The notes under the pieces are model-generated. The model worked only from the letters and a program-made list of their open reading frames with translations. It was not told where the DNA came from and did no database searches. This document shows, piece after piece, positions 57,528-64,000 of a DNA stretch of 64,000 nt; position 1 is the first letter of the stretch, and each line of letters opens with the position of its first letter. The translations under genes were made by a program, and so were the position numbers. The DNA is from Draconibacterium mangrovi (lineage in GTDB: Bacteria; Bacteroidota; Bacteroidia; Bacteroidales; Prolixibacteraceae), in contig NZ_JAAAGB010000013.1 in the NCBI RefSeq assembly GCF_010586825.1, positions 1 through 64,000 of the forward strand, read 5' to 3'.

Positions 57528-58244
57528 ATGAGAATTGCACTAATTGGCTACGGGAGAATGGGAAAGGAAATTGAGAAAATCGCGGTGTCACGCGGTCACG
57601 AAATTGGCCTCACCATCGATCTCGATAATCAAAACGACCTTACGGTAGAGAATCTCAAAAAATGCGATGTTGCCATTGAATTTACTATTCCTGCATCAGC
57701 AGTAAATAACTATAAATTGTGTTTCGAGGCGGGTATTCCCGTAGTTAGCGGAACAACCGGCTGGCTTGATAAAAAAGAAGAAGTGTATAGTAAATGTGCC
57801 GAAACAGATGGTACATTTTTTTATGGAAGTAACTTTTCGGTAGGTGTAAACCTGTTTTTCGAGCTGAATAAAAAACTAGCAGAGTTGATGGCTCCGCGTG
57901 CTGAGTATAGTGTTGAAATGACCGAAGTTCATCACACCAAAAAGCTGGATGCACCAAGTGGAACAGCAATCAGCCTGGCCGAAGATATTATTGAAAACCT
58001 TCCGGCTAAAGATGCCTGGGTGAACGACAAAACGCCTGCCGACAATGAAATGAACATTAAATCGGAGCGCGTTGGACAAGTGCCCGGTATTCACACCGTA
58101 AAATACGAATCGGAGATCGACTTTATTGAAATCACACACAGTGCAAAAAGTCGCACCGGATTTGCATCGGGCGCCGTGCTGGCAGCCGAATATTGCCTTG
58201 ATAACAAAGGCATTTTAACTATGAAAGACTTACTAAAATTATAA
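57528..58244 (+). CDS. dapB: 4-hydroxy-tetrahydrodipicolinate reductase
   Basis: Cytoplasmic NAD(P)H enzyme of lysine/diaminopimelate biosynthesis (238 aa). Nucleotide-binding GYGRMGKEIE (7-16) and the catalytic signature EVHHTKKLDAPSGTA (H135, H136, K138/K139) are present. It is followed closely by lepB (11 bases), then by the LapA-like and WbqC genes; the dapB-lepB-wbqC order is common in Bacteroidota. Confidence 0.96.
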   Translation: MRIALIGYGRMGKEIEKIAVSRGHEIGLTIDLDNQNDLTVENLKKCDVAIEFTIPASAVNNYKLCFEAGIPVVSGTTGWLDKKEEVYSKCAETDGTFFYGSNFSVGVNLFFELNKKLAELMAPRAEYSVEMTEVHHTKKLDAPSGTAISLAEDIIENLPAKDAWVNDKTPADNEMNIKSERVGQVPGIHTVKYESEIDFIEITHSAKSRTGFASGAVLAAEYCLDNKGILTMKDLLKL

Positions 58245-58255
58245 AATTAGAATTA

Positions 58256-59596
58256 ATGATACGTTCGATCCTAACAAATAAGTGGTTTAAATTCATCACT
58301 GTAGGAATACTTTACTCGCTTTGGGTAATCTGGCTGGGAAGTTACTTGTGGTTTCTGGGACTGGCCATAATTTTCGACATTTACATTACCGAAAAAGTAC
58401 ACTGGGCATTTTGGAAAAAGAAAAACCCGCCCAACGGCAAACAAACTAAGGTTGTTGAATGGGTCGACGCGATAATTTTTGCGGTAATTGCGGCTACTTT
58501 TATTCGTATGTTTTTTATTGAAGCATACACGATTCCAACCTCATCGATGGAAAAATCGATGTTGGTGGGCGATTACCTTTTTGTAAGCAAAACGGCTTAC
58601 GGGCCAAAAACGCCTAACACGCCGCTATCGTTTCCTTTTGTGCACAACACCATGCCGGTTGTTGGCGGAAAATCATATTCTGAAGCCATTCAGCGACCTT
58701 ACAAACGTCTGGCAGGTTTTACTGATGTAAAGAATAATGACGTTGTTGTTTTCCATTTCCCGGAAGGCGACACAGTAGCTTTGGGAGCACCTACCCAGAG
58801 TTATTACCAGTTGATAAGATCGTACGGACGAAGCAGAGTTTGGAGCGACAAAAGAAATTTTGGCGATATTATTTCACGGCCTGTTGACAAACGCGAAAAC
58901 TATATTAAACGTTGCGTAGGAATTCCGGGCGATAAAATCGAGATTAAAATGGGTCAGCTGTACGTTAACGACGAAGAGCAGAAAAAATTCGATGGCGTTC
59001 AGTACAACTACCTGGTTGAAACCAACGGAACAGCAATTAATCCGAAAGCACTCGACCGACTGCGGATTTCGGAAGCTGACCGTAACACTTTTTCAAGCAA
59101 ACAATATTTATTGCCCTTAACCGAAGAGGCAGCCGGAAAAATTAAAGATTTTGCCAACGTTACTTCGGTTGAAAAAATGTTGGAAGAGCCCGGAGACTGG
59201 GAACGTGCTATTTTCCCAACCGACGAGCGTTACCCCTGGAATGTTGACAATTTTGGACCGCTAACCGTTCCGTCAAAAGGCGAGACGATCGATCTTACTG
59301 TTGATAATCTGCCTCTTTACGAACGCATAATCGATATTTACGAAGCGAACGATATGGAAGTTAACGGCGATCAGATAAAAATTAACGGAGAAGTAGCCAC
59401 AACCTATACGTTTAAAATGGACTACTACTGGATGATGGGTGACAACCGCCACAACTCGGCCGACTCGCGTTACTGGGGTTTTGTGCCCGAAGATCACGTG
59501 GTTGGAAAAGCTAAATTCATCTGGCTTTCGCTGGATAAAGACAAAGGTTTCCCGGCTAACATTCGTTTTAACCGCCTGTTTACCAAAGTGCATTAA
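58256..59596 (+). CDS. lepB: Signal peptidase I
   Basis: Inner-membrane serine peptidase (446 aa) that cuts Sec and Tat signal peptides. Two N-terminal hydrophobic stretches (about 12-40) and one about 70-90 precede the catalytic Ser97 (IPTSSMEKSM), with the general-base Lys218 (NYIKRCVGIPGD) and the box E GDNRHNSADSRYWGFVP. The gap between Ser and Lys and the region about 230-385 are longer than in E. coli, as usual for Bacteroidota. Same operon as dapB; terminator at 59622-59655. Confidence 0.95.
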   Translation: MIRSILTNKWFKFITVGILYSLWVIWLGSYLWFLGLAIIFDIYITEKVHWAFWKKKNPPNGKQTKVVEWVDAIIFAVIAATFIRMFFIEAYTIPTSSMEKSMLVGDYLFVSKTAYGPKTPNTPLSFPFVHNTMPVVGGKSYSEAIQRPYKRLAGFTDVKNNDVVVFHFPEGDTVALGAPTQSYYQLIRSYGRSRVWSDKRNFGDIISRPVDKRENYIKRCVGIPGDKIEIKMGQLYVNDEEQKKFDGVQYNYLVETNGTAINPKALDRLRISEADRNTFSSKQYLLPLTEEAAGKIKDFANVTSVEKMLEEPGDWERAIFPTDERYPWNVDNFGPLTVPSKGETIDLTVDNLPLYERIIDIYEANDMEVNGDQIKINGEVATTYTFKMDYYWMMGDNRHNSADSRYWGFVPEDHVVGKAKFIWLSLDKDKGFPANIRFNRLFTKVH

Positions 59597-59621
59597 CAAT
59601 TAAAACAAATTATATTCGTTT

Positions 59622-59655
59622 AAAGGATAGCAGGCAACTGTTATCCTTTTTTTAT
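59622..59655 (+). terminator. Terminator after lepB
   Basis: Stem AAAGGATA / TATCCTTT closing at 59650, followed by TTTTT. Confidence 0.7.
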
Positions 59656-59688
59656 AATTTCGGGATTGATACTTGAAAACCATCAATT

Positions 59689-60039
59689 ATGCAGCTAATC
59701 GTTGTAATTCTACTGATTCTGGCCGTTTTGCTGGTAATTTTCACCCTGCAAAATGCCATGGACATTACCCTTAATGTATTTTTTTGGGAAATAAAAGATG
59801 CTCCGTTGGTGCTCATTTTATTAAGCTGCATTTTTCTGGGATATTTAATCTCGGCATTTTATTTTTATCCGCGACTTTGGAAGGTAAAACGCGAATACAA
59901 ACAAATGCTGAAATTTAACTCAGAACTACAAGAATTGCATCAGATGCACAATCCGCAAAAGTCGGAAGAAGAAAGCGATCCGGAAGGAATTGAGCTGGAC
60001 GATGATGACGATGATGACGACACGTTTTTTAAAGACTAA
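59689..60039 (+). CDS. LapA-domain (DUF1049) membrane protein
   Basis: A 116-aa protein with two transmembrane helices (about 2-22 and 41-60) separated by the LapA/DUF1049 motif FTLQNAMDITLNVFFWEI, then a coiled helix and a strikingly acidic tail (seven or more consecutive Asp near residues 104-111). In E. coli the relative LapA works with LapB in LPS assembly control; a role here is not shown. Only two bases separate it from the WbqC gene. Confidence 0.85.
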   Translation: MQLIVVILLILAVLLVIFTLQNAMDITLNVFFWEIKDAPLVLILLSCIFLGYLISAFYFYPRLWKVKREYKQMLKFNSELQELHQMHNPQKSEEESDPEGIELDDDDDDDDTFFKD

Positions 60040-60041
60040 AT

Positions 60042-60686
60042 ATGGATAACAGAGCACTCTTATTAAGTACTGCCTATTTTGCTCCGGTACATTTTTATAC
60101 ACGCTATTTATACCACTCCGAAGTTTACCTCGAGCAATTCGAGAACTTTCCTAAACAAACCTACCGCAACCGTTGCCTGATATTGGGAGGAAACGGGCCA
60201 ATTTCGCTGGTTATTCCGGTGGTAAAAGGGCGAGGACCAAAAATCCTTATAAAAGATCTGCAAATATCGTACGACGAAAACTGGCAGCGCAACCACTGGC
60301 AAACCATCGTCTCAGCCTACAACTCGTCGCCGTATTTCGAGTATTACCAGGATGAACTGTACCCGTTTTTTGAAAGTAAAAGCAAATACCTCCTTGACTT
60401 TAACCTGAAAATTCACGAGCAACTTTGCGATTTTTTCGAGATTGATAATAAAATCCGCTTAACTGAAGATTTTGAAAAAGTACCTGAAAACACCTTCAAC
60501 TTACGCGATGGAATCTCGCCAAAATTAAAGCACAATCCCGATACAGCATTTCAAGCGCAACCATATACCCAGGTGTTTTCTGATAAATATGGTTTTATGC
60601 CTGATTTAAGTATTCTCGATCTGCTTTTTAACGAAGGGCCAAATGCTTACACCATTCTTTTACAAAGTATTAATCCGAATATGTAA
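60042..60686 (+). CDS. WbqC family protein
   Basis: A 214-aa cytoplasmic protein of the WbqC-like family, first named from O-antigen clusters, with the conserved LLSTAYFAPVHFYTRY start, the QTYRNRCLILG strand and the NWQRNHWQTIVSAYNSSPYFEYY motif (read as HWQTIVSAYNSSPYF). The biochemical function is unsettled; it is found next to dapB/lepB in many Bacteroidota. Confidence 0.92.
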   Translation: MDNRALLLSTAYFAPVHFYTRYLYHSEVYLEQFENFPKQTYRNRCLILGGNGPISLVIPVVKGRGPKILIKDLQISYDENWQRNHWQTIVSAYNSSPYFEYYQDELYPFFESKSKYLLDFNLKIHEQLCDFFEIDNKIRLTEDFEKVPENTFNLRDGISPKLKHNPDTAFQAQPYTQVFSDKYGFMPDLSILDLLFNEGPNAYTILLQSINPNM

Positions 60687-60758
60687 AACACTTAAATAAT
60701 AGTTTTAAAATCGAAACAATTTTTACAATCTTACACGCCTAATAAGAAACCTAAAATT

Positions 60759-61520
60759 ATGAAGACCTATACCCTACTTTTTGTACTAAGCCTTTTTTTC
60801 ATGAACATAGTCTACGCTCAGCAGGATGAACAAAAACAGGAAGCACTTCACGTGCTTGTTTTTAGTAAAACTGAAGGATTCAGACACGAATCAATTTCGT
60901 CAGGCTTAAAAATGATTTACGATCAAAGCTCCAAACAAAACTGGATTGTTACAGCAACCGAAGATGCTTCGCTATTGCGCGATGATTTACTTTCTAAAAT
61001 TGACGTGGCCGTATTTTTAAATCCAACGGGCGATGCCATCTGTAATGCCGGTCAGGAGGCATTTACTAAATTTATAAAGAGCGGAAAAGGTTTTGTAGGT
61101 ATTCATGCGGCATCAGATTGCGAATATGAGTGGCCGTTATACGGGAATCTTGTTGGAGGCTACTTTCTAACCCATCCGCCGGCACAGGAAGCAACAGTAA
61201 TTTTCGAAAACTTCGATCATCCGGCCATGCAACCTTTCGAGGGCATGGAAACCTATACAACCGTTGACGAATGGTACTCGTTCAAAGAAAATCCGAGAAA
61301 AAATGTAAATGTTCTGGCCCGTTTAGATGAAAATACCATTTCGGGTACCCGAAACGACAACTGGAAAATGGGCGATCATCCGCTTATCTGGTGGAATGAG
61401 AAAGACGGTGTCCGGTCGTTTTATACTGTTTTTGGGCATACGCACGAAGCTTTTCAGGACCAACTTATTATTCAACACATAAGCAAGGCAATAAACTGGG
61501 CTGGTAAACGAATTGATTAA
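60759..61520 (+). CDS. Secreted ThuA domain protein
   Basis: A 253-aa protein with signal peptide MKTYTLLFVLSLFFMNIVYA and one ThuA (glutamine-amidotransferase-like) domain: VLVFSKTEGFRHESI, FIKSGKGFVGIHAASD, GNLVGGYFLTHP and the C-terminal GDHPLIWWNEKDGVRSFYTVFGHT region (read in part). ThuA proteins are linked to sugar (trehalose) use; the catalytic mechanism is not established. Likely periplasmic. Confidence 0.92.
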   Translation: MKTYTLLFVLSLFFMNIVYAQQDEQKQEALHVLVFSKTEGFRHESISSGLKMIYDQSSKQNWIVTATEDASLLRDDLLSKIDVAVFLNPTGDAICNAGQEAFTKFIKSGKGFVGIHAASDCEYEWPLYGNLVGGYFLTHPPAQEATVIFENFDHPAMQPFEGMETYTTVDEWYSFKENPRKNVNVLARLDENTISGTRNDNWKMGDHPLIWWNEKDGVRSFYTVFGHTHEAFQDQLIIQHISKAINWAGKRID

Positions 61521-61555
61521 AGGAACAATACACTAAAACGATTGTTCTGATTTTT

Positions 61556-61813
61556 ATGAGTAGAAAAAACAGTCAGATTAAAATCGGGATATTTTTAATG
61601 ATCTTTTCCGGAGTATTTTTTGCCGCCACTCTTATCATCCCGTTTTTTGACCTGCCCACTAAAACCAAAGTAGCTGCATCAACCACCAGTTTTATATTGA
61701 TGGAAGTTGTGTTTTGGGCCGGAGGACTGCTGGTTGGAAAAGAACTATTCACCAAATACAAGAAACAGTTAAACCCGGTAAATTGGTTTAAAAAGGACGA
61801 ATCAAACAGCTAA
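61556..61813 (+). CDS. Small transporter-suffix domain membrane protein
   Basis: An 85-aa protein with two transmembrane helices (about 8-28 and 40-62) and a basic C-terminus (KYKKQLNPVNWFKKD). It matches the small transporter-suffix-domain proteins, stand-alone versions of a segment found at the ends of some permeases; function unknown. It starts 35 bases after the ThuA gene and may be co-transcribed. Confidence 0.8.
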   Translation: MSRKNSQIKIGIFLMIFSGVFFAATLIIPFFDLPTKTKVAASTTSFILMEVVFWAGGLLVGKELFTKYKKQLNPVNWFKKDESNS

Positions 61814-61931
61814 TCTCAAAAGGTTTTTATAAGAATTATATTATCCCGATTTGCATCCCTAAAGATTTTTTTCATCTTGCTTTTCATGCTGATTTTTTGT
61901 AACTTATGTGTTACACCAAAAATCCTTAGCC

Positions 61932-62366
61932 ATGAATATAAATGATTACATTTCGTTTGCCTCAGCAAACCCGGTTTGCTATTTGGCAACCTGCGACGGC
62001 GATCAGCCACGGGTAAGAACTGTGCTCTTGTTTTTTGCCGATAAAACGGGTTTTTATTTCGGTACACTCTCTCCAAAAGACTTGTCGAAACAACTTCACC
62101 ACAATCCGAAAGTTGAAGTTTGTTTTTACAACAATCCGAATGATCTGGCCCAAGCCAAACAAATGCGTTTAACCGGAACTGTTGAATTTGTCAACAATCC
62201 GAAAATGCTACACCGCTTGCATGAGGAACGCCTGTTCCTCGACGACATTGCCGGAAAAGATCTGGAATCCATAAGTGAAATTTTTAAAGTTACGGCCGGC
62301 GATGTACACTTTTGGACAATGAGCGATGTTATGAATGAACAAAATGTAGAACATCTGGTTTTCTGA
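61932..62366 (+). CDS. Pyridoxamine 5'-phosphate oxidase-like flavin-binding protein
   Basis: A 144-aa protein with the split-barrel FMN-binding fold: YISFASANPVCYLATCDGDQPRVRTVLLFF (strands 1-3, read in two parts), FYFGTLSPKDLSKQL and VEVCFYNNP. It belongs to the PNPOx-like group of small flavin reductases rather than true PdxH. The ATG at 61932 fits the domain start; a TTG-type start eight codons earlier is less likely. Another flavin-reductase-like gene lies at 63773. Confidence 0.88.
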   Translation: MNINDYISFASANPVCYLATCDGDQPRVRTVLLFFADKTGFYFGTLSPKDLSKQLHHNPKVEVCFYNNPNDLAQAKQMRLTGTVEFVNNPKMLHRLHEERLFLDDIAGKDLESISEIFKVTAGDVHFWTMSDVMNEQNVEHLVF

Positions 62367-62440
62367 TTCTTCTGAACTTCCCTTACACGGTCAGTTTTTG
62401 TGATAAAATCAGCTTGAAGTTAAACTCAAAATTGATTGTC

Positions 62441-63670
62441 ATGAAAACTTATTTATCATTTCTAATTATGTTTCTGATAATTGCAATGGCAGCCTGCGTT
62501 CAGGATGAAATTACAGAAGAGTTACTTAATGAAGATGACTTACTAAAAAGTCATGAAATAGAAGAAGGAAAATATAGTGGAATTCTGGCAAGAGCAGCAG
62601 AATGGTATATCTCGTTACCGGAAGGCTGGGAAGATACGGACACCCGCTATATGATTTTTTATGCCCATGGATTACAAGATCCGGGAGAAGGCCCCAACTT
62701 ACCAAGCGACACAATAAGTAACAGGTCAATAGAAGATATTATTACCGGAATGGGATTTGGGTATGCTACCACGAGTTACCGTGATGATGGATTTATTGCT
62801 GACGAAGCTGTGGAAGATATACAGGCACTTCATAAAAAAGTATGCAAGGTGCTAAAAAAAATGCCACCGGATGTTTTCATCCTTGGAGGTCCGTCGGAAG
62901 GCGGATTGGTTACTGCCCTTACACTTGAAAGATACCCCAAAAGCTTTGACGGAGCTCTATCGATTTGCGGCCCAATTGGCGACTTCTTCGGACAATTACA
63001 GTACAACGGAAACTTTCATGTTCTTTTCAATTATTTCTTTGGAGAAGATCTTGCTACGTTAGGCTATAGTACCGGCAGTCCATTGGGAGTTGGAGAAAAT
63101 ATTATGGACCAGTGGCGATCGGGAGAACTCCCTGCTGCAGTACAACAGGTTCTGTATGCTGATGCACTGCAAGGAAGTATAAAATTATTACAACTTTTAA
63201 ATTGTGCACAAGTACCGGCTGACATGACCAATCCAATGGCAATGGGAACTGCTGCGTTGCAATGTCTACGTTATAACATAATGATTACCGACGATTTAAT
63301 TGATCGTTTGGATGGTACTGTACCGTTTAATAACCTGGAAACGGATTACAGTGGATCGCTGAATGATGAAGCACTGAATGCCCAAATTCAACGTGTTGAC
63401 GCAAACAGTTATATGACTGCAATGATGAGTGTAAAAAAATATGAAACTACCGGCGATATCCAAATTCCTTTTGTAACCATACACACTACAGGAGATCACG
63501 TTACTCCTTTCTGGCACGATGAGATTTACCGTGCGAAGATATTGTCAAATGATAACGGCTTATTACACACCAGTCTTCCGGTAGAAAATTACGGGCACTG
63601 TACCATTGAAGAATCAGATATTGTTACTGGTCTGGGCATAGTGATTACTAAAATTCAAATGATGCCATAA
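62441..63670 (+). CDS. Lipoprotein alpha/beta hydrolase
   Basis: A 409-aa predicted lipoprotein: MKTYLSFLIMFLIIAMAAC (lipobox, ATG at 62441), then an alpha/beta-hydrolase fold with nucleophile elbow GGPSEGG (GxSxG), a long insertion, and a late THTTGDHVTPFW (Asp) and NYGHCTIEE (His) suiting the triad. Probably an esterase or peptidase exposed to the periplasm or surface. The C-terminus (…VITKIQMMP) may be affected by a frameshift, since a further open stretch follows in another frame (63652-63762). Confidence 0.82.
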   Translation: MKTYLSFLIMFLIIAMAACVQDEITEELLNEDDLLKSHEIEEGKYSGILARAAEWYISLPEGWEDTDTRYMIFYAHGLQDPGEGPNLPSDTISNRSIEDIITGMGFGYATTSYRDDGFIADEAVEDIQALHKKVCKVLKKMPPDVFILGGPSEGGLVTALTLERYPKSFDGALSICGPIGDFFGQLQYNGNFHVLFNYFFGEDLATLGYSTGSPLGVGENIMDQWRSGELPAAVQQVLYADALQGSIKLLQLLNCAQVPADMTNPMAMGTAALQCLRYNIMITDDLIDRLDGTVPFNNLETDYSGSLNDEALNAQIQRVDANSYMTAMMSVKKYETTGDIQIPFVTIHTTGDHVTPFWHDEIYRAKILSNDNGLLHTSLPVENYGHCTIEESDIVTGLGIVITKIQMMP

Positions 63671-63762
63671 TTCGGCCCATCAATCCTTATTTGCCAACGC
63701 TGTACGCATCTAAAATTGAGCAGATGGAAGAGGACGGTTTAATCAGTTTTAAAAATCAATAA
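63652..63762 (+). pseudogene. Orphan C-terminal coding fragment
   Basis: A 37-codon open stretch that begins just after a stop in its own frame (63649) and ends with TAA at 63760-63762. It reads IIRPINPYLPTLYASKIEQM... and ends ...DGLISFKNQ, which looks like a real protein tail, yet has no start codon near its beginning. It may be the true, frameshifted end of the hydrolase gene or the remnant of a deleted gene. I do not recognise the family. Confidence 0.3.
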
Positions 63763-63772
63763 AACCAAAATC

Positions 63773-64000
63773 ATGGAAAAAATAGAATTTGACCTGAACG
63801 GGCCTGATGTAATGAAACTATCATGGTTACTCAGTAACGGACAGGTTTTTATGCTCAGTTGCACTAATGCCGAGAAAACTGTAAACGGAATAATCACCGT
63901 TTGCTGGATAACGCCAACTTCTCACAATCCACTTTTATTATCAGTATCAATTGGAAATGGTGAGGAGGGCACTGAGGCTTATCGTTTTTGCCATTCTCTG
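63773..64000 (+). CDS. Flavin reductase-like protein (cut by window end)
   Basis: The open frame from the ATG at 63773 stays open for 76 codons to the end of the window. The sequence MEKIEFDLNGPDVMKL, then VFMLSCTNAEKTVNGIITV, CWITPTSHNPLLLSVSIG fits the start of the flavin reductase-like domain (FMN-binding split barrel; conserved W-(T/I)-(T/S)-P...P.l..vsIg segment). These proteins use FMN to reduce acceptors or supply reduced flavin. The 3' end is missing. Confidence 0.75.
   Translation, partial: MEKIEFDLNGPDVMKLSWLLSNGQVFMLSCTNAEKTVNGIITVCWITPTSHNPLLLSVSIGNGEEGTEAYRFCHSL

Overview
The window looks like a chromosomal segment of a free-living, respiring member of the Bacteroidota, most likely order Bacteroidales/Marinilabiliales (Prolixibacteraceae-like). 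This is an inference. It rests on a SusC/SusD pair with a ROK regulator, a GH109-type enzyme, an archaeal/eukaryotic-type prolyl-tRNA synthetase, Bacteroidota-type signal peptidase I, WbqC and DUF4293 proteins, and -7 boxes of the TAnnTTTG type. A 2-oxoglutarate dehydrogenase (E1+E2) and a catalase-peroxidase argue for oxidative metabolism rather than a strict gut anaerobe. I see no phage, integrase, transposase, rRNA, tRNA or CRISPR.

Layout. 0.2-5.5 kb: housekeeping genes on the minus strand (tilS, pepT, a hypothetical, proS). 5.5-8.5 kb: a low-complexity lipoprotein and an OmpP1/FadL-like barrel. 8.8-11.2 kb: lipoprotein / LytS-type kinase / LytTR regulator operon. 11.3-23.2 kb: surface functions, with two Omp85-like barrels flanking a small glycan locus (GH109-like oxidoreductase; ROK regulator, SusC, SusD). 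23.2-29.5 kb: a tightly coupled four-gene operon (LysM protein with a transglycosylase-like domain lacking its catalytic Glu, two SGNH hydrolases, MBOAT acyltransferase) that looks like an envelope-glycan O-acylation module. 29.6-35 kb: XRE-cupin regulator with acyl-CoA ligase, a DPP-IV-type peptidase, a secreted hypothetical. 35-39.1 kb: a VWA protein divergent from an ECF sigma factor and an anti-sigma-like protein fused to a TonB-like C-terminus; both the VWA and anti-sigma proteins carry the plug-type VVIGYGTQKK signature of SusC proteins. 39-50 kb: peptidase, SIMPL protein, katG, HAD phosphatase, AEC permease, G3E GTPase, TauE permease, glyA, Spy-like lipoprotein. 50.8-54.9 kb: sucA-sucB. 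55-61 kb: DUF4293, sugar-phosphate nucleotidyltransferase, HAD, dapB-lepB-lapA-like-wbqC. 61-64 kb: ThuA, small membrane protein, PNPOx-like, lipoprotein hydrolase, a gene fragment and a flavin-reductase-like gene cut by the window end.

The most striking feature is the repeat landscape. A hairpin family of about 80-90 bp (ends TGTCATTTCGA / TCGAAATGACA) occurs four times, each time at or within a few bases of a stop codon. Other interspersed families (14-bp GGATTCTGGATACT units, CGCAGATTTCGC hairpin, CTCCCCTCAACG, CACAGAG, AGCTTGAAGCTT types) fill most intergenic gaps and have entered coding sequence: the interdomain linker of sucB and both ends of one SGNH gene. Two precise tandem arrays (10 x 21 bp and 9 x 42 bp, the latter with a 20-bp perfect palindrome per unit) lie between genes. 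The best candidates for something undescribed are (i) this stop-codon-associated hairpin family, (ii) the O-acylation operon with a pseudo-transglycosylase, and (iii) the palindromic 42-bp array.
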